NCBI GenBank assembly: GCA_963695705.1 | Contig: CAVOHB010000009.1 | Span: 1,240,001-1,304,000, forward strand | Source: JBKPNJ01 sp963695705 | GTDB lineage: Bacteria > Actinomycetota > Actinomycetes > Propionibacteriales > Nocardioidaceae | Direction of reading: 5' to 3' | Length of the DNA stretch: 64,000 nucleotides | Shown here: in pieces, positions 7,126 to 15,647 of the stretch | Position numbering within the stretch: the stretch's first letter is position 1 | Layout: each line of letters begins with the position of its first letter | Made by a program: the position numbers and the translations under genes | The notes under the pieces: model-generated | Told to the model about the DNA's origin: nothing | Database searches by the model: none | The model's input: the letters and a program-made list of their open reading frames with translations, nothing else

Positions 7126-8865
7126 ATGCGATCTGTTGCCATTCCGCGTCTTCTGCTATGCGGTTTTTCGGTGACTCTGGCCGTTGCGGCCTGTGGTCTT
7201 TCAGGGCCTGGACCTCTTGAGGAACACGTGCAGCGCTCTCACCACACCGCGCCGGTGTGCAAGCGGGTGGCCGCCGCGGCTACGCGCGCCGTCCAGGCCG
7301 TGCACGGAGTGACCGGCGACCACGACGCCAGTCAGCTTGTCGCCGTACACGCCAGGGACCGGGCCGGTGTCGCGCGTTTTCGCGTCGTCAGGAGTCTGCG
7401 GCCAGAGGTCACCGATGTCTATCACTCGTTGAATCGGCTCCAGGCGGCCTGGCTCGGTGATTCCGATGCTGCCGTCAATCGGGCGGTGACCTCGGTGGCC
7501 AGACGGACGAGCGCGTTGCGGCAGGGCTGTACCCACCACCCGTCGCAGACGGTGCAGCTTCCCGCCGGGGCGCACAAGATCAAGCATGTGATCGTCATCA
7601 TGCAGGAGAACAGATCTTTCGATCACTATTTCGGTACGTTTCCGGGCGCAGACGGCATACCCATGAAAGACGGGATCCCCACCGTCTGCCTTCCTAATCC
7701 GGCGACAGGTGGATGTAGCTCTCCGGAGCATCACTCGATCGCCGAGTTCGATCACGGTGGTCCCCACACATACGACGACTCTCTCGCCGACATCAATGGC
7801 GGCAGGATGAACAACTTCATTCGTCAGTGGGAGAGGACACGGGTCTACTGTCACGAGCCGGGAAACGACGTGAAGCCGACGTGCGTGTACGAGAGCGAGC
7901 ACCCAGACGTCATGGCGTACCACGATGCTGGCGATATTCCGAACTACTGGGAGTATGCTCAGCGCTTCGTGCTTCAGGACCACATGTTTGAGCCTGATCT
8001 CGGCTGGAGTCAGCCCGCGCATCTCGCAATGGTCTCCGGCTGGAGCGCGGTCTGTAAGAACCCTTATCTGGCAGTTACCTGCCAGGAGTCCATTACGTTC
8101 AATGACGTTGACAATGCCTGGCCACATGCTCCCAGCTATGGCTGGACCGATATCACGTATCTATTGCACAAGTATGGGGTCAGCTGGCGTTACTACGTAG
8201 CAACCGGTTCTCTGAACGACTGTGAAGGGACCACTGATGAGACGATCACCTGTAGCGCTGGCACGAAGGCGATAGGAACGCCTGAGCCGTGGAACCCCCT
8301 GCCGGACTTCACCGACGTGCGGGCAACTCATCAGGTGAAGTATGTCCAACAGCACCCAGAGTTCTTCGCGGCCGCGAAAGCGGGAACTCTTCCGTCGGTC
8401 TCCTGGGTGTTGCCTGGCTGGGACAGGAGTGAGCATCCCCCGGCGACTGTGTCCCGTGGGCAGGCGTGGGTCACCCGCGTGGTCAATGCGGTCATGCAGA
8501 GCCCGGACTGGGAGAGTTCGGCGATCTTCGTTGCCTGGGACGACTGGGGCGGGTTCTACGATCACGTCGTGCCGCCCAAACTCGATCATTTCTCGTACGG
8601 GCTCAGGGTCCCCGCGTTCATGATCAGCCCGTACGCGCGGAGCGGAATGATTGACCATCAGGTACTCAGTTTCGACGCCTACCTCAAGTTCATTGAGGAT
8701 CTCTTCATGGACGGGGCGCGACTCGACCCACTGACCGACGGGCGTTGGGACCCCAGGTCCAGGGTGGCCGAGGACGCGCCTCAGCTCGGCGACCTGATGA
8801 AGGAGTTCGACTTCCAGCAGGAACCACTAGAGCCCATCGTCCTGTCCCAGTATCCGAGCGGATGA
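7126..8865 (+). CDS. Phosphoesterase family lipoprotein (phospholipase C/acid phosphatase-like)
   Basis: 579 residues. A lipoprotein signal peptide ends in a lipobox-type VAACG, so it should be anchored outside the cell. The family signature ENRSFDHYFG lies at about 161-170, followed by FEPDLGWSQPAHLAMVSGWS, WDDWGGFYDHVVPP and the metal-site region VPAFMISPYARSG. These match the PF04185 family of bacterial phospholipases C and acid phosphatases, which hydrolyse phosphoester bonds in phospholipids or other phosphate esters; the exact substrate cannot be told. ATG 7126 has GGAAGG 9 bp upstream and begins the signal peptide, whereas the longer frame from 7000 does not. Codons are noticeably more A/T-ending than in neighbouring genes, hinting at transfer. 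Confidence 0.88.
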   Translation: MRSVAIPRLLLCGFSVTLAVAACGLSGPGPLEEHVQRSHHTAPVCKRVAAAATRAVQAVHGVTGDHDASQLVAVHARDRAGVARFRVVRSLRPEVTDVYHSLNRLQAAWLGDSDAAVNRAVTSVARRTSALRQGCTHHPSQTVQLPAGAHKIKHVIVIMQENRSFDHYFGTFPGADGIPMKDGIPTVCLPNPATGGCSSPEHHSIAEFDHGGPHTYDDSLADINGGRMNNFIRQWERTRVYCHEPGNDVKPTCVYESEHPDVMAYHDAGDIPNYWEYAQRFVLQDHMFEPDLGWSQPAHLAMVSGWSAVCKNPYLAVTCQESITFNDVDNAWPHAPSYGWTDITYLLHKYGVSWRYYVATGSLNDCEGTTDETITCSAGTKAIGTPEPWNPLPDFTDVRATHQVKYVQQHPEFFAAAKAGTLPSVSWVLPGWDRSEHPPATVSRGQAWVTRVVNAVMQSPDWESSAIFVAWDDWGGFYDHVVPPKLDHFSYGLRVPAFMISPYARSGMIDHQVLSFDAYLKFIEDLFMDGARLDPLTDGRWDPRSRVAEDAPQLGDLMKEFDFQQEPLEPIVLSQYPSG

Positions 8866-8911
8866 TGCCAGCGCCAGCGCCGGCCCGGCCTGTTCCAGGT
8901 TCGCAGACCTC

Positions 8912-9850
8912 CTATGATCCGTAACCGCGTTGGATGAACTCGTAGTCATCCCACGACAGTTTCGCCAGGCAGTCGGCGTTCACCTTCAGACCTGCCCAGG
9001 CGGTGGAGCGCTCGACCTTGACGCGTGATCCGGAGCCGGAGTTGTCGCTGACATACAGTCCGTAGTCCTGGAACGCCTTGGCGATCACGTACGGACCGGA
9101 TCCCGGCGTGAAGCGTGTTGACAGGTCCACGGACCTCTTCACGCGCAACTGCATTCCCTCCGGGACGATGCCACCCTTGCCGTGCTCCCACCCGCACATC
9201 GGGAAGTATCCGTCGTCGGCAGTGGCCCACCAGTAGGCGGCCACCTTGTGGGCGATCACGCCGCCGTTGACCTCGTCGAGCCGAATGGCGCGCAGCGGAG
9301 CGGGGGAACCGCGGTGTCCTACGTTGTACGCATCGTCAGACTGCTTGAGCTGGCCGTGCAGCCCGTTGGAGTTGAGGTGCCACCGGTCGAGCCCGTCCGC
9401 GGTGATCTTGCCGGCCGAGTCACGTTTTGCCCAATGGAACCCCACGCCGACGTTCATCGACTGATCGATGACGGTGAACTCGGCGTCAGTGGAGTTCATC
9501 GGCGTGGCCGCCGTCGGAATATGAAGGGTGACGGAGCGCTTCTGCGAATCGGTGACCGTCTGCAGCGGATCATTGGCGGTGGCGAAGTAGGTGGGTGCCG
9601 AGAAGCTGCCGAGCGTGAGCTTCAGGAACATGTCGGAGTGAGCTTTCGCATCGGCAATGAAGCGAGCCGAGTCAGGATCGATCGGTGCGTTGGCGGGCAG
9701 CGGCACATTCCACGGCGACGTGTCTTTGAACGCGCGGTAAACCGGTCCCGTCCCCGCAGCCGACGCCCGGCCGATGAGTGTGGATGGCACGGCGACGAAG
9801 GCTCCAGCGGCGATCGCAGACTGCAGAAGGGTACGGCGGGTCAAGGACAT
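8912..9850 (-). CDS. Tat-exported protein of unknown function
   Basis: 312 residues with a twin-arginine signal peptide (SLTRRTLLQSAIAAGAFVAV, likely cleaved after ASA near residue 32). The mature part begins with SPWNVPLPANAPIDPDS and contains conserved-looking aromatic and His segments such as FHWAKRD, DRWHLNSNGLHG, HRGSPAPLRAIRLDEV and AAYWWATADDGYFPMCGW. I do not recognise the family. Related secreted proteins with a PWN-P-LP start occur in actinomycetes and fungi as hypothetical proteins. Tat export suggests a folded, perhaps cofactor-bearing protein. It converges on the phosphoesterase gene with a 46-bp gap and shares its less extreme codon use. Confidence 0.8.
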   Translation of the reverse strand: MSLTRRTLLQSAIAAGAFVAVPSTLIGRASAAGTGPVYRAFKDTSPWNVPLPANAPIDPDSARFIADAKAHSDMFLKLTLGSFSAPTYFATANDPLQTVTDSQKRSVTLHIPTAATPMNSTDAEFTVIDQSMNVGVGFHWAKRDSAGKITADGLDRWHLNSNGLHGQLKQSDDAYNVGHRGSPAPLRAIRLDEVNGGVIAHKVAAYWWATADDGYFPMCGWEHGKGGIVPEGMQLRVKRSVDLSTRFTPGSGPYVIAKAFQDYGLYVSDNSGSGSRVKVERSTAWAGLKVNADCLAKLSWDDYEFIQRGYGS

Positions 9851-10509
9851 CAGGTGCTCCCGGTAGGCGTTTGGTGGCGGACCGATCCGGGCCGTGAGAC
9901 CGGCCGAAGCTCAGAGGCAGTCGGTCATCAGCGATGTGACATTCAGATCGCTCGAGGCGTCGAATCGTTAGGCAGTCGAACCAGGTCAGAGGACCGGCTG
10001 CGCCTGGAGCCTTTCGAGACCAGGCTTGCCATTGCTGCGAGATCCATCGGACCAGTACCTCGACTGTAACAGTGAGTAGTCATCCAATTACAGAAAGTAC
10101 GAATACTGCCTCCAGGCCGGCGGCCTTCCCGGATCTCTAGGGTTCGTGGCTGCTCCCGCCACCGCAAAGCCGAGAGATCCTCTTGCCGTTCGTCTGGCAG
10201 CGGCCTCACCCAGCAAGAACAACCGACTCCACGGCGGGTGGCATGAGTCCGCGGTTCGGAAGCAGTGGCCCTACGCCTTTGACGCCACCTGACCTGAGCC
10301 CGACGGCTGCAGATCGGGAATGGTCACCCGGCGCCGCTCCACTCATCAAGATGTCAATTACGGACAAGGCGGCGGGCTCAGAGTAAGCGTCCGAGCCGTC
10401 TCAGGGCGGATTCCTGTGGCACGTGTATGGCACGGTCGCCTGTGGATTACTGAAAAGGCCTCTGACGATCTGCTCTCGCTCTGCTCCCGTGTTCGGCTCC
10501 CGTGTTCGG
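9851..10509. other. Gene-poor gap between Tat protein and tRNA-Asn
   Basis: About 660 bp with no convincing coding frame. The part next to 9850 should hold the promoter of the minus-strand Tat protein gene. The stretch around 10060-10110 is visibly more AT-rich than the surroundings. Short open frames exist here but lack ribosome sites and recognisable protein features. The right end carries a duplicated 13-bp unit beside the tRNA. Confidence 0.5.
10483..10508. repeat. 13-bp tandem duplication abutting tRNA-Asn 3' end
   Basis: The unit GCTCCCGTGTTCG occurs at 10483-10495 and 10496-10508, then GCTCCCGCGAC begins the (reverse) tRNA sequence, so the duplication looks derived in part from the tRNA 3' edge. 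Confidence 0.7.
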
Positions 10510-10582
<73 letters not shown>

Positions 10583-10709
10583 AGGCGCTGACTCGTGCTC
10601 GGACGGGCCGGGCGGTCGCCTCAGCGGCCTGGCTAGGTTAGCAAGCCACCGGCAGACCCGTCGAAGGCAGCCGGAGGGACGGCCGACCCGACCAGCGACC
10701 CCGCTGGGC

Positions 10710-11219
10710 TCAAAGCTCCTGCTCGGCTGCTTCGAGGGCACTGTCGGCCGCGGCTCGGACCAGCGGATCGTCGACATCGAGCCCGGGGTCGATCACGAAC
10801 GACCAGGAGACGGGTCCGTCGGTCCCCGGCGCCCGACGGCCGACGACGCTGAGGCCCCGACGTCCGTTCACCGGTACGAACCGGCTCATCACCACGCTGG
10901 CCGTGACGCGCTCGCGGATCAGCCGGAGCAGGATCGATGCGTCGTCGAACACCGCCGATCGGCGTGGGTTCACCTGGCCGTACTCCGCCACCTCCACGAC
11001 CACCAGCCGTCGGCTGTCGTTGTCCCACGACGCGCGGTCGATGCTCTCCCAGGGCAGTCGGAGGTAGGCACCCGCATCTGGCACCAGCAATGCGGCCCGG
11101 GTGCCGACCCACCACAACCCGGTCTGGGTCACCGCTGACGCGAGCGGACGCTCCCGACTCGGCAGCCGAAGCTGCGAGCGAACCTCGGCCGGCAGCGCAT
11201 GGCGGTGGAACGGGCGCAC
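10710..11219 (-). CDS. Conserved-looking protein of unknown function, downstream of the sigma gene
   Basis: About 169 residues from a GTG just 8 bp after the sigma-factor stop, so it is probably co-transcribed. It reads as a compact soluble alpha/beta protein with WWVGTRAALLVPD, LPWESIDRASWDNDSRRLVV and a C-terminal helix DPLVRAAADSALEAAEQEL. There is no signal peptide, membrane helix or known motif. The pattern of a start with PAEVRSQL, a basic RERPLASA patch and a tryptophan pair followed by strands resembles uncharacterised actinobacterial proteins with a PH-like fold, but this is inference. The ribosome site is weak, so translational coupling is likely. Confidence 0.65.
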   Translation of the reverse strand: MRPFHRHALPAEVRSQLRLPSRERPLASAVTQTGLWWVGTRAALLVPDAGAYLRLPWESIDRASWDNDSRRLVVVEVAEYGQVNPRRSAVFDDASILLRLIRERVTASVVMSRFVPVNGRRGLSVVGRRAPGTDGPVSWSFVIDPGLDVDDPLVRAAADSALEAAEQEL

Positions 11220-11226
11220 CGCGACA

Positions 11227-12199
11227 TCATTGCAAGTATTCGCGCAGCGGAGCCGCACATGCCCCGAGACGCAGCTTGCCCAATGCCCGACTCTCGATCT
11301 GCCGGGCACGTTCCCGGGTGACGCCGAACGCGAATCCGACCTGTTCCAGGGTCTTCGCCAGCCCGTCGTCGAGACCGTACCGGAGCCGGATGAGTCGTCG
11401 CTCCCGCTCCGACAGGGACGTCAGGACCTTGTCGATGTCGTCACGCATCAGCACCGCTTCGAACGATGTCGCCGGCCGACTTCGCGTTCGTGTCCTCCAC
11501 CACGTCGCGCAGGTGCCAGCCATCGGACTCGCCGAGCGGGGTGTCGAGCGACACCGGGTCGCGGGCCAGCATCAGCAGCTCCCGGGCCCGATGGGGGGTG
11601 ACGTCGAGCTCGGCCGCGATCTCCTTCGTGGTCGGAGTCCGCCCCTTGTCCTGGAACAGCTGGCGCTCAGTACGTTCGGCTCGGCGCATCTCCTCGATAA
11701 CGTGCACCGGTATCCGGATCGTGCGACCCTGGTCCGCCAGGCAGCGGGCGATGCCCTGCCGGATCCACCAGGTCGCGTACGTCGAGAACTTGAAGCCCCT
11801 TTGGTAGTCGAACTTCTCGACCGCCCGGATGAGACCGATGTTGCCTTCCTGCACGAGGTCGAGCATCGGAAGTCCGCGTCCCAGGTAACGCTTGGCCACC
11901 GAGACCACGAGCCGCAGGTTGGCCTGCAACAGATGCGACTTGGCCTGCGCGCCGAGGTCGGCGATCGCCGCCAGGTCGGCTCGCTCGTCGGCAGGCAGAT
12001 CCACCGCGTTGGCGAGCGCCGCCTCCGCGAGCACGCCGGCCTCCGTCCACCGGGCAAGCTCGACCTCCTGGATGGCCGTGAGCAGCGGTACGCGTCCGAT
12101 GTCGGTGAGGTACGCCCTGACCAGATCGGTGCCGTCGGACTCCACGTCGAGGTCCATGAGAACCGGCGGTCGTATCACGGTGAGCGTGTCTTCTGCCAT
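11227..12199 (-). pseudogene. RNA polymerase sigma-70 factor (group 1/2 type), frameshifted
   Basis: The protein has region 1.2 (DLVRAYLTDIGRVPLL), region 2 (QANLRLVVSVAKRYLGRGL, DLVQEGNIGLIRAVEKFDY, FKFSTYATWWIRQGIARC) and region 3. It then leaves frame: reading from the start gives a stop soon after GWHLRDVVEDTNAKSAGDIV. Region 4 (LTSLSERERRLIRLRYGLDD, FGVTRERARQIESRALGKL) continues in the +1 frame to 11227. Removing one T near 11462 would join them smoothly as DIVEAVLMRDDIDKVL. It therefore resembles SigA/SigB-type sigma factors that direct transcription from -10/-35 promoters. It is a true lesion, a sequencing error, or, less likely, programmed frameshifting. The start ATG 12199 is uncertain. 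It sits directly downstream of dnaG. Confidence 0.85.
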
Positions 12200-12439
12200 C
12201 TCCAGCTGGGCCTCAGCCACGGGCTGCACGTCCCCACACTGCTCGCCGGCGTCGGGCCAATCTGCACGACGGATGAACGGCGCTTGGCATTTCGTGGGCC
12301 CCCTGGCCATTGCTTCGACAGGCCATCAGTCTGCTGTGTCGCCAGTTCTGGCGTGGTGAAATGCAGGATCTCCCAGGGAGCACTGACGAAGCTCAATCCG
12401 GGCACCTCAGGTCATTCTCCCGCGAGACGACCCACGCGC

Positions 12440-14338
12440 TCACTCACCGCCGATTGCTCGCTCACGCAGTGTGCGCCGGTGACCCTCCAGCGCCACGAGC
12501 TCGCCGAACATCCGGTTGTACTCGGTGGCCTGTTCGACGGGGTTCATCCGTTGCAGCTTGGACTTCACTTCCTCGATGCGACGTAGCGCGGTGAGCTCCC
12601 GCAGCCGGGCGATGTTGGACTGGGCATAGCGCTGCGTCACGTCGCCGCCGGACAGCACGGGCTCGACGGCAAGAGCCGTGATCGCGGACGAAGCGTCAGG
12701 GTCGACGCACCGGTCCCGAACCGCCGTCACCCAGCCCTCCGCGGCGGACGTCACGCCGCCGGCCGCCACGATCGCCTGCCAGACAAGGGCATACGTGGGG
12801 TGCACGAAGTCGGCGAGCTCCAGATCAGACATCTGGTCGTCCGCGAGACGCGGTGACTGGATGGCGAGCTTGAGGGTTTCGCGCTCCACCGCGAAGCGCG
12901 GGTCGCGAAGATGCGGACGTTGCTGCGCGGCCTCCACGGCGGCAGCAGGTGTCGGCGTATCGGCGGGTGACCGGCGTACGTCACGACCGGCGGGCGCGCC
13001 CTGCCTGACGGCGTTGCGGACCTCGGCGCGGACCTCCTCGACGTCGAGTCCGACCATGCCGGCCAACTCGCGCGCGAACGCCTCCACCTTCGACCGGTCG
13101 CGAATGCTGGCCACCAGGCGGGACGCCTCGCGCATCGCGTCGACACGGCCGTCCGCTCGGTCGAGGTCGTAGCGCTCCAGCACGTTGCCGAGCACGAAAC
13201 GGTACAACGGCACACGCCTGGCAACGAGCTCGCGCACCCCGGCATCGCCCTTGCTCAGCCGGAGCTCACACGGGTCAAGCCCGTCCGGCTCGACCGCGAC
13301 GTAGGTCTGCGCGACGAAATGGGCGTCCCCGTGGAAGGCCTTGAGCGCCGCCCGCCGGCCGGCCTCGTCGCCGTCGAAGGTGAAGATGATCTCGCCGCGG
13401 AACTCGTCGTGGTCGAGGAACAGCCGGCGCAGTACCCGGGCGTGGTCCTCGCCGAACGACGTCCCGCAGGTGGCCACCGCCGTCGGGACCCCGCTCACGT
13501 GACAGGCCATCACGTCGGTGTAGCCCTCGACCACCACGGCCTGCGAGCGACGGGCGATATCGCGGCGCGCCAGGTCGACGCCGTAGAGCACCTGGCTCTT
13601 CCTGTAGATCGGCGTCTCGGGGGTGTTGAGGTACTTCGCCTCGATCCGGTCGTCGTCGAACAGCCGTCTGGCCCCGAACCCGACGACCTCGGCTGAGACG
13701 TCCCGGATCGGCCACAGCAGCCGCCCCCGGAAACGGTCGTACGGACCACGGCCGCCCTCGGCGACCAGGCCCGCCGTGACCAGCTCGCCATCCTTGAACC
13801 CGTTGCGCCGCAGGTGCTGGAGCAGCGCGTCTCCGGTGCGGGGCGCGAACCCGACCCCGAACGTCTCCGCCGCGTCCTTGTCGAAACCCCGCTCCTCCAG
13901 GAACCGGCGTCCCGGCAGCGAGTCTGGAGTGTCGAGGAGCTGCCCGACGTAGAACTCGGCGGCGAGCCGGTGGGCCTCGACCAGCCGGGACCGCTGACCA
14001 GGGTGAGGCCGAGGCTTGGCACCAGGGCCCTCCTCGGTGTAGCGGAGGTGCACGCCGGTTCGCGCGGCGAGCCGCTCAACGGCCTCGGTGAAGCTCAGGC
14101 CCTCGACCTTCTGCACGAAGGTGATCACGTCGCCGCCCTCGTCGCAGCCGAAGCAGTGGTAGAGCCCGTTGCTCGGCGTCACGTGGAAGGACGGGGACTT
14201 CTCGTCGTGAAAGGGGCACAGGCCCTTCAGCGACCCGCCACCCGCCTTGCGCAATGTGACGTGCTCGCTGACGATCGTGTCGATCCTGGCCCGCTCACGC
14301 ACCAGGGCGATGTCGTCGTCGCGGATCCGGCCGGCCAC
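12440..14338 (-). CDS. dnaG: DNA primase
   Basis: 632 residues, the usual length. An N-terminal CHC2 zinc ribbon has C41, H44, C62 and C65 (CPFHDEKSPSFHV ... YHCFGC). The TOPRIM catalytic core follows with VVEGYTDVMACHVSGV and the metal-binding FTFDGDEAGRRAA, and a C-terminal helical helicase-interaction domain ends the protein. It makes RNA primers for lagging-strand replication. It lies between dgt (upstream) and the sigma factor gene (downstream) on the same strand, a form of the classical macromolecular-synthesis cluster. The start MAGRIRDDDIALVRERARID is typical of the family. Confidence 0.97.
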   Translation of the reverse strand: MAGRIRDDDIALVRERARIDTIVSEHVTLRKAGGGSLKGLCPFHDEKSPSFHVTPSNGLYHCFGCDEGGDVITFVQKVEGLSFTEAVERLAARTGVHLRYTEEGPGAKPRPHPGQRSRLVEAHRLAAEFYVGQLLDTPDSLPGRRFLEERGFDKDAAETFGVGFAPRTGDALLQHLRRNGFKDGELVTAGLVAEGGRGPYDRFRGRLLWPIRDVSAEVVGFGARRLFDDDRIEAKYLNTPETPIYRKSQVLYGVDLARRDIARRSQAVVVEGYTDVMACHVSGVPTAVATCGTSFGEDHARVLRRLFLDHDEFRGEIIFTFDGDEAGRRAALKAFHGDAHFVAQTYVAVEPDGLDPCELRLSKGDAGVRELVARRVPLYRFVLGNVLERYDLDRADGRVDAMREASRLVASIRDRSKVEAFARELAGMVGLDVEEVRAEVRNAVRQGAPAGRDVRRSPADTPTPAAAVEAAQQRPHLRDPRFAVERETLKLAIQSPRLADDQMSDLELADFVHPTYALVWQAIVAAGGVTSAAEGWVTAVRDRCVDPDASSAITALAVEPVLSGGDVTQRYAQSNIARLRELTALRRIEEVKSKLQRMNPVEQATEYNRMFGELVALEGHRRTLRERAIGGE

Positions 14339-14347
14339 CCGGCGAGT

Positions 14348-15647
14348 CTACGCAGTCAACCGGGCGTGCCAAGCCAGTGCGGAGGCGTCTGTGAACGACG
14401 CGACCTGGTCGATGACGACGCGGAGCCGCGCCGCGTCGTCGGGCGCCGCGGCGAAGTCTGCCGCGAACGCCGGCTCGAGTACGTCGGGCGCGCGCGACCG
14501 TAGCTCCGACACCAGGTCCGCCATCACCTCGCGCTGGCGGAGCATGCCCGCGATGCGGTCCTCCGCACGCATCACGTAGTGCGCGGCGATGCCCTTGAGC
14601 ACCGCGATCTCCAGCCTGGTGTCCTCGGGGACCACCAGGTCGACGGCGTAGCGGGTGAGCGGACCCGGCGCGTGCCGATGGTGCGTGGCCTGCTCGACGG
14701 CCGAGCAGAAGAGCCCGATCAGCTCCGAGGTGAGGTTCTTCAGCGCCGCCTGGGCCCGCCTGCTCTCGTCGTACGACACGATCCGGCCAGCCGATCGTCG
14801 TCGAGAGCCGGGTCAGGGCGTCGGCCAGGCTGTCGTCGCAGGCATCGGGGACGTACCAGTCCCGCACCGCCACCCACACGTCGCGGCGCTGTCCGGGATC
14901 ACCGAGACCGGCCAGGTCGATGCGCCCGCTGACCACGCCGTCCTCGATGTCGTGGACGGAGTAGGCAACGTCGTCGGCGAAATCCATCACCTGTGCCTCG
15001 ATGCAGGTACGGCCCGCCGGTGCGTCCCGCCGTAGCCAGTCGAACACCTCCATGTCGTCGGCGTAGACGCCGAACTTCCGGGCGCTGCGCTCCCGTCCGT
15101 CCGTGTGCAGCCCGGCCTGCGAAGGCGCCAGATCCCGGGGCCACGGATACTTCGTCGCCGCATCGAGACAGGCCCGGGTCAGGTTGAGGCCGGCGCTGCT
15201 TCCGTCAGGTCGTTCGGTCTTCGCCTCCAGCCGGGTCAGCAGCCGAAGCGTCTGCGCGTTCCCCTCGAAACCACCAGCCGTGGCGATCGCCTCGTCGAGC
15301 GCGCGCTCCCCGTTGTGACCGAAGGGCGGATGTCCGATGTCGTGGGCCAGACAGGCGGTCTCCACGACATCGGGATCGCAGCCCAGCGCATTGGCCAGCT
15401 CGCGACCGACCTGGGCGACCTCGAGGGTGTGTGTCAGGCGGTTGCGGTGGAAGTCGCCGGTCCCCGGCCCGACCACCTGGGTCTTCGCCGCCAGCCGGCG
15501 CAACGCCGAGGAGTGCAGCACGCGCGCCCTGTCACGTGCGAAGGGCCCACGTTCGGCGCGCTTGGGCGGTTCGTCGACCCAGCGCTCGACGGCCTGCCAC
15601 GCATAGCCAGGCCGAGTCGACGGGTGCGCCATCGTGCGGTCAGTCAC
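14348..15647 (-). pseudogene. dgt: Deoxyguanosinetriphosphate triphosphohydrolase-like, frameshifted
   Basis: The first ~285 residues carry the HD-domain phosphohydrolase core: RNRLTHTLEVAQVGRELA, then the metal-binding ACLAHDIGHPPFGHNGE and later MDFADDVAYSVHDIEDG. After TRLSTTIGWPD the frame is lost, and the expected C-terminus (SYDESRRAQAALKNLTSELI through ALAWHARLTA) continues in the +1 frame to 14348. Deleting one G in CCGG at 14783-14786 restores a normal Dgt of about 430 residues. Intact Dgt cleaves dGTP to deoxyguanosine and triphosphate. Whether the lesion is real needs resequencing. The start overlaps the ppdK stop by 8 bp (an ATG at 15632 is an alternative), and dnaG follows just downstream. 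Confidence 0.85.

Noticed and set aside
12175..12405. A 76-codon minus-strand frame upstream of the sigma factor
   Set aside because: No ribosome site, no domain, and it overlaps the sigma gene start region, which is more likely promoter and leader.
10937..12586. A 549-codon plus-strand frame opposite the sigma factor region
   Set aside because: The sigma-factor motifs on the minus strand are unambiguous; the plus frame has no family features.
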